DNA of 64,000 bases from Bacterioplanoides sp965219715 (GTDB lineage: Bacteria > Pseudomonadota > Gammaproteobacteria > Pseudomonadales > Oceanobacteraceae). The notes under the pieces are model-generated. The model saw only the letters and a list, made by a program, of their open reading frames with translations. It ran no database searches and had not been told where the DNA came from. The stretch covers positions 4,092,001-4,156,000 of the forward strand of contig NZ_OZ244785.1 in assembly GCF_965219715.1 (NCBI RefSeq), in the 5' to 3' direction. This document shows, in pieces, positions 36,015-45,559 of this stretch. The position numbers and the translations under genes are program-made. How positions within the stretch are numbered: the first letter of the stretch is position 1; each line of letters opens with the position of its first letter.

Positions 36015-36866
36015 ATGGAACGAGTGTACCGTTTAACCATTTCCTGCCCTGATCGGGTAGGTATTGTTGCAAAAGTTGGTCAGTTTTTTTCAGGTCATGG
36101 TGGTTGGATTGTTGAGGCAAACCACTATTCAGACCCGGTAACCGGACGCTTTTTTATGCGTCACTGTATTCGTGCTGATTCCCTGCCTTTTGATCTCGAA
36201 GGCCTGAAGCAAGCGTTCGAGCCCATTGCTCAGGAATTTGATATGGACTGGCACGTGAATGATTCCGGCCAGCCGAAAAAAGTGATTTTGATGGCGAGTA
36301 AAGAGAGCCACTGCCTGGTTGACTTGTTGCACCGCTGGCATAGCAAGGAGCTTATCTTCGATATTCCTTGTGTTATCTCTAATCACGATACTTTGCGTTC
36401 TCTCGTCGAGTGGCATGGAATTCCGTTCTTCCATGTGCCGGTTGATAAAGACAACAAAGCTGAGCATTTCCGTCGTGTAAATGCCATTGTTGAAGAACAC
36501 CAGGCAGACACCATTGTACTGGCGCGGTATATGCAAATTATCCCACCGGAGTTGTGTGAGCGTTATGCCGGACAGGTAATCAACATTCACCACAGCTTCC
36601 TGCCTTCATTTGTCGGCGCTAAGCCATACCACCAGGCGGCTGAACGTGGAGTGAAACTCATTGGTGCAACCTGCCATTATGTAACGCAGGAGCTGGATGC
36701 TGGCCCAATCATTGATCAGGATGTGATGCGAATCAGTCACACCAACACTGTCGAAGATATGGTGCGTTTGGGTAAAGACGTTGAGAAAATGGTTCTTGCA
36801 CGTGGAGTACGCAGCCACATCGAAGATCGGGTGCTATTACACGGTAATAAAACCATTGTGTTTTGA
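36015..36866 (+). CDS. purU: Formyltetrahydrofolate deformylase
   Basis: A 283-residue enzyme that releases formate from 10-formyl-THF for purine synthesis and keeps folate pools balanced. N-terminal ACT domain (residues about 7-85, RLTISCPDRVGIVAKVG) and C-terminal formyltransferase-like catalytic domain with INIHHSFLPSFVGAKPYHQA and the ITD-like DAGPIIDQDV segment; the Asn-His-Asp triad of the family is visible. The start is ATG 36015 with no strong ribosome site. It is alone on the plus strand, followed by the palindromic elements. Confidence 0.94.
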   Translation: MERVYRLTISCPDRVGIVAKVGQFFSGHGGWIVEANHYSDPVTGRFFMRHCIRADSLPFDLEGLKQAFEPIAQEFDMDWHVNDSGQPKKVILMASKESHCLVDLLHRWHSKELIFDIPCVISNHDTLRSLVEWHGIPFFHVPVDKDNKAEHFRRVNAIVEEHQADTIVLARYMQIIPPELCERYAGQVINIHHSFLPSFVGAKPYHQAAERGVKLIGATCHYVTQELDAGPIIDQDVMRISHTNTVEDMVRLGKDVEKMVLARGVRSHIEDRVLLHGNKTIVF

Positions 36867-36878
36867 GTTTGGCTTATC

Positions 36879-36999
36879 GCTGCCAGTAAAACAGTCGTGA
36901 TTTTTCAGTCGCACACATCGTAAGGCACATCCCTGTGCCTGAGATGTGCCCGCAACATCCTGTTGCTGCTTTAAAAAACACGACTGTGTGCCTGGCAGC
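36879..36999 (+). repeat. Palindromic element copy 1 (long stem with inner hairpins)
   Basis: Outer inverted arms: GCTGCCAG (36879-36886) with CTGGCAGC (36992-36999), and ACAGTCGTG.TTTTT (36891-36905) with AAAAAA.ACGACTGT (36973-36987). Inside are a stem CACATC/GATGTG, a hairpin AGGCAC/GTGCCT with loop ATCCCT, and a hairpin GCAACA-TCC-TGTTGC. It shares the TTTTCAGTCGCA lead-in and the plan of copies 2 and 3, while the stem sequences differ and stay paired. Confidence 0.7.
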
Positions 37000-37110
37000 A
37001 TAGAATATTGAAGTATTTTCAAAACAGCCGCATGGAGCGGCGTGTCCAACTCAGGATGCAGGGATGCTCCTTGAGTTAGGTGTGGCTGAAAATATTTTGA
37101 TGTTCTATGC
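36998..37110 (-). repeat. Palindromic element copy 2 (opposite orientation)
   Basis: Outer arms GCATAGAATATTG...TTTTCA (36998-37021) and TGAAAATA...TTCTATGC (37087-37110) pair almost fully; mismatches I counted are compatible with G-U pairs in RNA. Read on the minus strand it has the same plan as copy 1: TTTTCAGCCACA, a stem-hairpin containing GAGCATCCCTGC, then a hairpin with CCGCTCCATGCGG. It lies tail to tail with copy 1; their outer ends overlap by two bases. Confidence 0.68.
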
Positions 37111-37132
37111 AAAGACTAAAATTCAGTGAAAT

Positions 37133-37168
37133 AAAAAACGGGCGCTGTTTTCACAGTGCCCGTTTTTT
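37133..37168 (-). terminator. Terminator of the thiolase gene
   Basis: Stem AAAAAACGGGCGCTGT / ACAGTGCCCGTTTTTT with one mismatch, directly after the thiolase stop, with a T6 tail on the minus strand. Confidence 0.85.
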
Positions 37169-37192
37169 ATTGAGACTTTGAAGAAAAGCTGA

Positions 37193-38380
37193 TTACAGCA
37201 TTTCAATCGCAACGGCTGTTGCTTCACCACCACCAATACACAGAGCGGCAACACCTTTTTTACCACCGGTGTTTTTCAGCGCGTTCATCAGAGTAACGAT
37301 CAGGCGAGAACCGGTAGATCCAACCGGGTGACCCTGGGCACAAGCACCGCCGTAGATGTTTACTTTTTCAGCATCCAGACCCAGATCGATGATAGGCATC
37401 ATCGCAACCATTGCGAACGCTTCGTTGATTTCGAAAACATCAACGTCGTCTTTAGACCAGCCCGCTTTATCCAGAACTTTCTCGATTGCGCCAACCGGAG
37501 CAATGGTGAACTCAGATGGGTGCTGAGAGTTGGTGCTGTGGGCAACGATGCGAGCGATTGGCTTCGCGCCTTTTTCTTCAGCAGTACTTTCACGCATCAG
37601 AACCAGAGCAGATGCACCATCAGAAATAGATGAGGCGTTAGCTGCGGTTACAGTACCGTCTTTCGCGAAAGCAGGGCGCAGAGTTGGGATCTTCTCGATG
37701 TTAGCGTTGAATGGCTGCTCATCGTTATCAACAACGGTTTCGCCTTTACGGGTTTTAACGGTTACCGGAACGATTTCCGCGTTGTTCAGGCCTTCTTCAA
37801 TCGCTTTCTTAGCACGAGTCAGAGAGCGGATGGCGTATTCGTCCATTTGCTCACGTGTGTAGCCTTTCTTATCGGCAACTTCCTGGGCAAATGCGCCCAT
37901 CAGTTTGCCGGTTTCTGCGTCTTGCAGACCATCCAGGAACATGTGGTCTTGTGGAGCCGGGCCTGCACCCATGCGGTAGCCGCCACGGGCGCCTTCTAAA
38001 ACGTAAGGAGCGTTAGACATAGATTCCATACCACCGGCAACGGCGATATCAACGGTGCCTGCTTTAATCGCATCGTGAGCAAACATGGTTGCTTTCATGC
38101 CTGAGCCACACAACTTGTTGATGGTGGTAGCACCGGTTGCATCCGGCAGACCTGCTTTGCGCATGGCCTGACGGGCTGGGCCTTGCTTCATACCCGCTGG
38201 TAATACGCAGCCCATGGTTACATCTTCAACGTCAGCTTTGTCGATACCTGCGCGGTTGATTGCTTCTTCAATAGCAATCGCGCCCAGATCTACCGCTGGA
38301 ACAGAGCTCAGGCTGCCCATAAAGCCGCCCATTGGTGTACGTGCGCCGCCAACGATAACGACAGAATCTTGCTTAGACAT
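37193..38380 (-). CDS. Acetyl-CoA C-acetyltransferase (thiolase)
   Basis: About 395 residues. Thiolase signatures: active-site Cys in INKLCGSGMKATMFA (GSGMKA), the NEAFA segment (VFEINEAFAMVAM), GGACAQGHPVGSTGSR with the catalytic His, and CIGGGEATAV with the second Cys. This is the biosynthetic/degradative thiolase fold; AtoB- or PhaA-type cannot be told apart by eye. ATG 38380 has AGGAGA upstream and matches the family start (SKQDSVVIVGGARTPMGGF); the frame opens earlier at 38452. It has its own terminator. Confidence 0.92.
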   Translation of the reverse strand: MSKQDSVVIVGGARTPMGGFMGSLSSVPAVDLGAIAIEEAINRAGIDKADVEDVTMGCVLPAGMKQGPARQAMRKAGLPDATGATTINKLCGSGMKATMFAHDAIKAGTVDIAVAGGMESMSNAPYVLEGARGGYRMGAGPAPQDHMFLDGLQDAETGKLMGAFAQEVADKKGYTREQMDEYAIRSLTRAKKAIEEGLNNAEIVPVTVKTRKGETVVDNDEQPFNANIEKIPTLRPAFAKDGTVTAANASSISDGASALVLMRESTAEEKGAKPIARIVAHSTNSQHPSEFTIAPVGAIEKVLDKAGWSKDDVDVFEINEAFAMVAMMPIIDLGLDAEKVNIYGGACAQGHPVGSTGSRLIVTLMNALKNTGGKKGVAALCIGGGEATAVAIEML

Positions 38381-38785
38381 GGATTTCTCCTGACATTTGA
38401 CCTCAAAAAAGTGGCGACATATTAGATCAAGGTCTGATGAATTCACAGCCATAAGAAAAATAAAACGCTCGTTTGAAGATCGGAAGTGTGGCGCAAATAG
38501 TCCTGAAATATTGTAGTTGCTGAAGATTTGTACACGGATTGAGCAATTGCTCGCAGATGGGTGCCTGTGTCTGGGAAAAAGGTACCAGCAGGGCTGGCGG
38601 GGCTGGCATCTTTGACTAAAGTGGTGTTACGTACAGATACAAAATGACCTGACCTCTACTACTGAATCATACTTTCGAGTGATGAGGGTGTTAGAGGGCA
38701 ACATTATAGTCAGTGCATATCTTTGGGGCAGGTCTGCTCCGATAGGTGCACCAATAACCATAAAAAACACAGAACAGGTAGCAAT

Positions 38786-41700
38786 ATGGTGAAGAAAACG
38801 CTTCTCAGCCTTGCAATTGCAGCAACCGCCGCAGGAATGGCAGGCTGTCAAATCAGTAGTGTCGAAGGTAATAATAAAGTCGATCAGACAGCAGTTCAGG
38901 CAGGTGACCCAACCTTGGGTGGCAAAGCCGCTGATACTGTTAGCCCAATTTTCTCGCCGGCAACATCTCAGCTGCCACTTGCGAATGACCTGATTTACGC
39001 AGCCAATAGCGGCACTGGCGTTGTTGCAGGCGTAACCCCAGGTGCTGACGGTACTGCTGATATTGCAAACCCGGAGTCTAATCCGGTTAAAACCGCGATT
39101 AATGATCTGGATGGTTTCTCCACCATTGCTCCAATTGACATTCCTCTTAACGGACTTCTTGAGTCCGATTTAAGTGCAAATGGCAAAGTTTTATTGATCC
39201 CGCTGCGAAATGCCAGTAATGAACCTTCTGTCGGAACCACCCCCGTCGATCCTCTCAACATTCGTACAATCGTCGATGTGGCTGGGTTACAGGCTGCTGT
39301 AGCAGCTGGAAATACTGCCGCAGCAGCAGGGATTATCAGGAAGTCTCTGAATCCAGGTATGTTCAATAGTCAAGGCAATCCAGACTCAAGTCTCCCTGGA
39401 TTTCCTCAATTCGATTTGAGTCAAGTGATTCTGAAAACGCCAACAGGTCAATCTGTTCCGCATCTCAGAATTATGCCTAAAAAGCCATTGCTACCTAAAA
39501 CAAAATATGTGGTTGCGCTTACTAATGAATTGCGTGACTCATCAGGTCAGCCCTTGACTGAGCCGACCGAGTACACATCGTTAACAGGTGACGGAAGTTT
39601 ATTCTCTCCTCGCCTTTCTGCGGTTCGTGACTTGGTAAAATTAACCGAAAACATTGCAGGCGGTTTCTATAGCTTGTCGAAGCCGGGTGGTAACGCAGGG
39701 GATATCATTCTTTCTTATGCATTTACTACTGGTGGTACTACCGATGTACTGAAAGCGATGGCTGCACCTGAAACATTCATTGTTGGTGGTTCCATTGCGG
39801 AAGCGGAAGCTAAAGTTCGCGCCGGTGTTATTGCTACTAAGGCAGATGACGAAACTGATGCTGCTGTCGCCGCTCGAGCCGAAGCTTCGTTGAAACAGGT
39901 TGCAGCAGGCGTTGCTCAAGCGGTTAGTGCACGCCCAGATGTCGATATCGATCATACAGCTGATAATGTTATTGCTTTGGTAAAAGCCAATGCAATTGCT
40001 GCGGACGCATACAAGAATGCATTGCGAGGTCAAATTACCGGTAAAATTGCAGCAGCGCTGCCTGGTCTGAATGCTCTGGTAGACTCCCCTAAAGCGCGTA
40101 CATATACCGAAATTCCTGGGGTTGCTGTTCCATTTACGTCGTTACTGACATCGCAGATTACTCCACGTGTTGAAGCTCAGATTACCGATATTGCAACTGG
40201 TGAAGGCGCTATTACTAAATCTGTCGTTGACGGTGGTGGAAGTGCAGCGGCAGCGGCGGCTCAACTTGATGCCATCGCCGGTCAGGTTGCAGTAAAAATT
40301 AATGAAGCTCAGGCCGGCACTCTGCCAACTACTGATGGTGCGACAGTACGACCTATCCTGAAGGCAAGCGAACAGTTAGCTCCACAATATCTTGCAGGCT
40401 TACGAACAGCTATTGTAACAGGGCAGGTAAATGCTCTGACCTCGGGTGGATCGATCCGTCAGGGTGGCCTAACGATGCCGAATTACCTCCCTGATGCGGT
40501 AGTGGGCACAGCAGATGGTGCTTTGGGAATGTGGCGAGGTAGCGATGCTATTTCTAAAGCATTGAGAAATGGCCTGGATGCGCCACGTGATAAAGACGGC
40601 ACTGCCAATGTTAGTTACCGTTTCCCATTCGCAAACAAGGTTGGTAATTCAATGTTGCCGGTGATGGCGACATTACCTCCTGCTAGCTGCGACCCTGATG
40701 GTGCAGGCCCAGCTCCTGCTATTGCGAAGCCTGCAGACGGTTGGCCTGTAGCAATCTACCAGCATGGTATTACTGTTGACCGTACAGCAGGGTTACTTGT
40801 AGGTAATGCACTAGCTAAGCAATGTATCGCTATGGTTGCTATTGACCATGTAGCACACGGTGTTGCTCCTCTGGACAGCGCTGGTGTGAATAGCCGAGCT
40901 CTGTTTAATGTCGAGCAGGTTGCATCTGAAACAGCTGAAATCGCACAAAAAGCCAGCCCATTTGCTTTTGCTGTTAATGCTTTAGTGAAAGCTAACCCTG
41001 ATCATGCTCTGAAAGATTTAAAAGAACGTCACAACAACATTGCTAAAGGTAAGGCAGCGGCTGATAAAGCGAAGCCTGGTATTGCAATGGTCTTTAAATA
41101 TGACGATGCAGGTAAATTGGTTGAAGCTGAGTCGGTGGGAAAATCTGCTGATTTGTATATCAACCTACAGAACTTTGGTCGTACCCGCGATCATATCCGC
41201 CAGACTGTTGTTGATCTACTGAACTTAAATGCTTCGATTGGTAGCATGGATGTTGATGGAGATAACTCTAATGACTTCAACGCTGACAAGGTATTTTTCA
41301 TTGGTCACTCATTAGGTGGCATTGTTGGAACGACCTTCCTTGCAGTTAACAACGATCCTGATGTTCAAAAATACAACACAAACCTTAAACCTGTAAAAGC
41401 TGCTGCACTGGGCAACCCAGGTGGTGGTATCGTGAAGCTGTTGGAGAACTCGCCTGGTATTGGTGCTCAGATTCTTGCGGGCTTGGCCGGTAATGGCCTG
41501 AAGCAAGGTGACGCTTCTCTGGAAACATTCTTCACTGTATTCCAGGCAACTATTGACTCGGGTGACCCGATCAACTTTACCTCTACATTAGAAGGGATGC
41601 CGGTTCTGGTGTATGAAGATGTGGGTGGATTTAAAGAAAATGCGGATGCCACTCCGGAGCTTTCTGACCAGGTTGTACCGAACAACGCCTTAAATCCATC

Positions 41701-42034
41701 ACAGCCAAGTGCACGTTCTCTGCTTGCTGGTACCGATCCTTTAGTCACTCAACTTGGTATCACCGATAAGCTGACTAAGCCAGTTGCTGATGCAGTTAAG
41801 GTTAATAACCCAGGACCAAACGGAACCGGTATTCTGACCAGCAGCGATGTATTGCGTCAGAACGTTCGTATCTCGAAGGGCACGCACAGCACCTTCTCGT
41901 CAGCAGACCCGCAAGACGTTTTTGCTGAAGAGTACATGCAGATTGTGACCTTCTTTGATGCTTATAATGCAGGGGCTGAATACAAGTCACTGCTGGTGAA
42001 AGATACGAATGTACTAGAGGTGCCAGCGCAATAA
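38786..42034 (+). CDS. VolA-like surface lipoprotein lipase/lysophospholipase
   Basis: About 1082 residues. Lipobox AGMAGC at the N-terminus (start ATG 38786; the open frame extends to 38723), then an N-terminal beta domain (FSPATSQLPLANDLIYAAN; PIDIPLNGLLESDLSANGK; PKTKYVVALTNELRDSSGQ) as in Pla-1/cef/VolA lipases, a large Ala-rich helical insertion (about residues 330-560, 39780-40480), then an alpha/beta hydrolase part with YQHGITVDRTAG and the nucleophile elbow GHSLGGIVGT (Ser842). Family members work at the cell surface on lysophospholipids. It heads a run with DUF1302, DUF1329 and an acyl-CoA dehydrogenase. Confidence 0.85.
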   Translation: MVKKTLLSLAIAATAAGMAGCQISSVEGNNKVDQTAVQAGDPTLGGKAADTVSPIFSPATSQLPLANDLIYAANSGTGVVAGVTPGADGTADIANPESNPVKTAINDLDGFSTIAPIDIPLNGLLESDLSANGKVLLIPLRNASNEPSVGTTPVDPLNIRTIVDVAGLQAAVAAGNTAAAAGIIRKSLNPGMFNSQGNPDSSLPGFPQFDLSQVILKTPTGQSVPHLRIMPKKPLLPKTKYVVALTNELRDSSGQPLTEPTEYTSLTGDGSLFSPRLSAVRDLVKLTENIAGGFYSLSKPGGNAGDIILSYAFTTGGTTDVLKAMAAPETFIVGGSIAEAEAKVRAGVIATKADDETDAAVAARAEASLKQVAAGVAQAVSARPDVDIDHTADNVIALVKANAIAADAYKNALRGQITGKIAAALPGLNALVDSPKARTYTEIPGVAVPFTSLLTSQITPRVEAQITDIATGEGAITKSVVDGGGSAAAAAAQLDAIAGQVAVKINEAQAGTLPTTDGATVRPILKASEQLAPQYLAGLRTAIVTGQVNALTSGGSIRQGGLTMPNYLPDAVVGTADGALGMWRGSDAISKALRNGLDAPRDKDGTANVSYRFPFANKVGNSMLPVMATLPPASCDPDGAGPAPAIAKPADGWPVAIYQHGITVDRTAGLLVGNALAKQCIAMVAIDHVAHGVAPLDSAGVNSRALFNVEQVASETAEIAQKASPFAFAVNALVKANPDHALKDLKERHNNIAKGKAAADKAKPGIAMVFKYDDAGKLVEAESVGKSADLYINLQNFGRTRDHIRQTVVDLLNLNASIGSMDVDGDNSNDFNADKVFFIGHSLGGIVGTTFLAVNNDPDVQKYNTNLKPVKAAALGNPGGGIVKLLENSPGIGAQILAGLAGNGLKQGDASLETFFTVFQATIDSGDPINFTSTLEGMPVLVYEDVGGFKENADATPELSDQVVPNNALNPSQPSARSLLAGTDPLVTQLGITDKLTKPVADAVKVNNPGPNGTGILTSSDVLRQNVRISKGTHSTFSSADPQDVFAEEYMQIVTFFDAYNAGAEYKSLLVKDTNVLEVPAQ

Positions 42035-42071
42035 GCGCTGGTCTCAGAGTTAGCGGAATTTGGAGACAATA

Positions 42072-43985
42072 ATGAAAAGAAAAGCATTCACATTGAACGC
42101 CCGCAAACTGCCTCTGGCTGTTGCAATTGGTGTATTAAGTGCCGCAAATGCGCATGCAGTTGAATTTAATTTTGGTGATCTGAGTGCACAGTGGGATAAC
42201 ACCGTGAGTTATGGTGTTGGCTGGCGCTTGGAAGAGCCAGGTTCGCACCAGATCCACCCTGGCAATGGCGCTGCAACTGGCAACAAGGGTAAGGGTTCAT
42301 CGTATAACTACGACGACGGCACCCTGAACTATAAAAAGGGTGATATCTACACTCATGTTGTTAAGTGGAGCTCTGACCTTGAGATCAACTATGACAACTA
42401 CGGTGCTTTCTTCCGTGCTCGTGCATACTACGACGCGGCAATCATGGATCAGGATACTGACTTTAAGCCACTGATTCAGGAAACTAAGGACGCTGCCGGT
42501 AAAGGTGCTGAGCTGCAGGATGCGTACGTTTGGGCAGATTACTATCTGGGCGATACCCCTGTTAGTTTACGTTTAGGTCGTCAGGTTGTTAGCTGGGGCG
42601 AATCAACCTTTATCCAGGGTGGTGTTAACAGCATTAACCCGGTAGATGCGTCTGCATTTCGTAAGCCAGGTGCTGAAGTAAAAGAAGGTTTGTTACCCGT
42701 TAACATGTTCTACACCTCGGTTGGCCTGACGGCTGATTTGAGCTTAGAAGCCTTCTACCAGTTGGAGTGGGAAAAAACCCGTATTGACCCATGTGGTACA
42801 TTCTTCTCTACCAATGATTTTGGTGGTGACGGCTGTGGACCAGTAATCCTGGGCGGCGCCAACGACGAACGCGATATTCTGATTGAGCGTCAGAAAGAGA
42901 TCGATGCCGGTAAGAAACTTTCGCAACGTACTGCTCCGGTTACTGAGCGTCTGCGTGACGACGAGCCAAAAGACTCTGGTCAATATGGTATTGCCTTACG
43001 TTGGTATTCAGAAGCGTTGGGTGACACTGAATTCGGTTTCTATCACATGAACATCCATAGCCGTCTGCCATTTATTAATGGTGGTGTAACTAACTATGCG
43101 GCTGCGACGGACCCTCAGACTGGTCTGGTGCAGGGTGATCGCGTTAACCCAAATCCAGACTTCGACACACGCTATCCGGTTTACCAGATCGCCTACCCTG
43201 AAGATCTGCAGATTTCTGGTATCAGCTTCGCGACTTCTACCGAAGGCGGTGCTTCGATCTCTGGTGAAATCAGCTATAAGCCTGATGCGCCTATCCAGTG
43301 GAATGCATTCGAACTGCTGTTAGCCGGTACTGGCGCGCCATATAGCCGTCTGTATCAGCAGCGTGCCAAAGAAGTTGGCGATGCTAAAAAACTGTACGGC
43401 AAAATCGCACAAGGTTATGACGAGTTTGATATCTGGCAAGCACAGATGACATTCATCAAGTTCTATGACCGTGTTCTGGGCGCTGACCGTCTGGCTCTGG
43501 TAAGTGAAATCGGTGCTACTTATATCCCGGATCTGCCTGATACAGACGATGCCCGTTATGGTCGTTCAGGTGCTTACGGTATTGGTAATAACGATGGTGT
43601 TTGGACTGCAACGCCTGAAATCGCGGCTACCAACTTCTGTACTGCGCCGGGTAGCGGTCAAAATCTGAACACCGATAACTGTACCGACGATGGTTTTGTA
43701 ACCGAAGTGTCTGGTGGTATCCGCTTGCGTGCAGTTATGGACTTCAACAACGCGTTTGCTGGTGTAAACGTTTCTCCAAAATTATCTGTCGCGTATGACA
43801 AAGGCAACGGTCCTGAGCCAGGTGCTCAGTTCCTGGATGATCGCCTGACCACTGGTCTGGGTGTGACCTTTGTTTACCAGAACCAAACGTCTGTTGATAT
43901 CAACTACACTAACTTCAGTGGCGGTGATTACAACCAGATCAAGGATCGCGACAACATTAGCCTGTCGGCTAAGTACTCATTCTAA
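42072..43985 (+). CDS. DUF1302 outer-membrane protein
   Basis: About 637 residues: signal peptide (ending SAANAHA), then a long beta-strand-rich body starting FNFGDLSAQWDNTVSYGVGWR, with LRLGRQVVSWGESTFIQGGVNSINP, the DUF1302 hallmark region, and a C-terminal NISLSAKYSF that ends in Phe as outer-membrane barrels do. ATG 42072 follows GGAG by six bases; a 4-codon longer start at 42060 lacks spacing. DUF1302/DUF1329 pairs occur together in many proteobacteria, often near lipid or sterol genes (family knowledge), and fit an outer-membrane lipid uptake role. Confidence 0.88.
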   Translation: MKRKAFTLNARKLPLAVAIGVLSAANAHAVEFNFGDLSAQWDNTVSYGVGWRLEEPGSHQIHPGNGAATGNKGKGSSYNYDDGTLNYKKGDIYTHVVKWSSDLEINYDNYGAFFRARAYYDAAIMDQDTDFKPLIQETKDAAGKGAELQDAYVWADYYLGDTPVSLRLGRQVVSWGESTFIQGGVNSINPVDASAFRKPGAEVKEGLLPVNMFYTSVGLTADLSLEAFYQLEWEKTRIDPCGTFFSTNDFGGDGCGPVILGGANDERDILIERQKEIDAGKKLSQRTAPVTERLRDDEPKDSGQYGIALRWYSEALGDTEFGFYHMNIHSRLPFINGGVTNYAAATDPQTGLVQGDRVNPNPDFDTRYPVYQIAYPEDLQISGISFATSTEGGASISGEISYKPDAPIQWNAFELLLAGTGAPYSRLYQQRAKEVGDAKKLYGKIAQGYDEFDIWQAQMTFIKFYDRVLGADRLALVSEIGATYIPDLPDTDDARYGRSGAYGIGNNDGVWTATPEIAATNFCTAPGSGQNLNTDNCTDDGFVTEVSGGIRLRAVMDFNNAFAGVNVSPKLSVAYDKGNGPEPGAQFLDDRLTTGLGVTFVYQNQTSVDINYTNFSGGDYNQIKDRDNISLSAKYSF

Positions 43986-44020
43986 TAAGAGAAGATCAGG
44001 AATATTGAGGTTTAACAACC

Positions 44021-45385
44021 ATGTTGAAAAAACACTATAAAACCTGGGGCGGCGTATTAGCGCTGTCCCTGATGGTAAGTGCTGCGAATGCTGCTGTGGC
44101 TCCTGCTGATGCAGCAAAGATTGGTTCTTCTCTGACACCTAACGGCGCTGAGATGGGCGGCAATGGTGGTGAAATTCCAGCCTGGAATGGTGGTATTACC
44201 AAGCCGCCAGCTGGTTACACTGTTGGTCAGAAACACGTTAATCCATTTGCCGGTGAAAAGCCTGAGTTTGTAATTACTGCGGCTAACTACAAACAATACG
44301 CTGACAAGCTGTCTGATGGTCAAAAAGCGTTGTTCGAAAAATACCCGGAAACTTATCGTATGCCGGTATTTAAAACTCATCGTTCTGCGGCGTACCCTCA
44401 GTTCATCTACGATGCAACTAAGAAAAACGCAACGGATACCAAACTGGTTCAGGGTGGTAACGGTCTGGAGAACTACGTAGAAGGTACTCCTTTCCCAATT
44501 CCGGCTAATGGTCTGGAAGCTATCTGGAACCACATCGTTCGCTACCGCGGCGGTTCGGTTTCCCGTGTAGTGGGCCAGGCAACCCCGCAGGCAAATGGCG
44601 ACTACACGCTGGTACGCTTTAAAGACGAATTTACTTTCCGTAATAAGCTGAAAGATTTCGATCCAAGCAAAGACAACAATGTACTGTTCTACTTCAAGCA
44701 GGATGTTGTTTCTCCAGCGCGTCTGGCAGGTAATGTTCTGCTGGTACACGAAACACTGGACCAGGTAAAAGAACCTCGTAAAGCCTGGGTATACAACGCT
44801 GGTCAGCGTCGTGTACGTCGTGCTCCACAGGTTGCTTATGATGGTCCGGGTACTGCGTCCGATGGTCTGCGTACTTCAGATAACTTCGATATGTTTAACG
44901 GTGCGCCAGATCGTTACGACTGGAAACTGATCGGTAAGCAGGAGATGTACATTCCATACAACTCTTATGAGCTGAACAGTGGTGACGTTAAGTACGATGA
45001 TATCGTTAAGGCTGGCCACATTAATCAGGATCTGACTCGTTATGAGTTACACCGTGTGTGGAAAGTTGAAGCAACCCTGAAAGATGGTAAGCGTCATATC
45101 TACGGCAAGCGTGTGTTCTATATCGATGAAGACACCTGGCAAGCAACCGAAATCGATCACTACGATGGTCGTGGCCAACTGTGGCGTGTTGCGGAAGCTC
45201 ACAACATGATGTTCTACGATACGCTGGTACCTTGGTATGCGGTAGAAACTCTGTACGATCTGAACTCTGGCCGTTACCTGGTTCTGGGTCTGGATAACGA
45301 AGAAAACGGTTCTTATGAATTCGGCTTCGAACGTACTCAGAAAGACTACACTCCAGCTGCACTGCGTCGTTCAGGCCGTCGTTAA
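44021..45385 (+). CDS. DUF1329 exported protein
   Basis: A 454-residue exported protein, signal peptide ending SAANA. Hallmark start of the family: LTPNGAEMGGNGGEIPAWNG with PFAGEKPEFVI, then a body with VYNAGQRRVRRAPQVAYD, TSDNFDMFNGAPDRYDWKL and DLNSGRYLVLGLDNEE. It is thought to be LolA-like in fold and acts with DUF1302 proteins (family knowledge, not proven). 35 bp after the DUF1302 stop, ended by a strong terminator. Confidence 0.9.
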   Translation: MLKKHYKTWGGVLALSLMVSAANAAVAPADAAKIGSSLTPNGAEMGGNGGEIPAWNGGITKPPAGYTVGQKHVNPFAGEKPEFVITAANYKQYADKLSDGQKALFEKYPETYRMPVFKTHRSAAYPQFIYDATKKNATDTKLVQGGNGLENYVEGTPFPIPANGLEAIWNHIVRYRGGSVSRVVGQATPQANGDYTLVRFKDEFTFRNKLKDFDPSKDNNVLFYFKQDVVSPARLAGNVLLVHETLDQVKEPRKAWVYNAGQRRVRRAPQVAYDGPGTASDGLRTSDNFDMFNGAPDRYDWKLIGKQEMYIPYNSYELNSGDVKYDDIVKAGHINQDLTRYELHRVWKVEATLKDGKRHIYGKRVFYIDEDTWQATEIDHYDGRGQLWRVAEAHNMMFYDTLVPWYAVETLYDLNSGRYLVLGLDNEENGSYEFGFERTQKDYTPAALRRSGRR

Positions 45386-45410
45386 GCGACACCAGAAATG
45401 CGCAAACAAA

Positions 45411-45439
45411 AAACGGATGCTTCGGCATCCGTTTTTTTT
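45411..45439 (+). terminator. Terminator after the DUF1329 gene
   Basis: Stem AAACGGATGC / GCATCCGTTT with a UUCG-type loop and a T8 tail. Confidence 0.9.
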
Positions 45440-45559
45440 CGCCTAAAAGAAATAACTGAATTTTTTAGTCAGTTCGACTGAGCAGTTTCAGCATATCTAA
45501 ACACTGAGAAATTCGTGATACTCGCATCAATCGAATAAAAAATTACACGGTGTTTCTCC

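Noticed and set aside
36837..37112. 91-codon ORF in the palindromic region
   Set aside because: It runs through the inverted repeats, which explain the open frame; no start context.
44057..44749. 230-codon minus-strand ORF over the DUF1329 gene
   Set aside because: Antisense shadow of a confident exported-protein gene.
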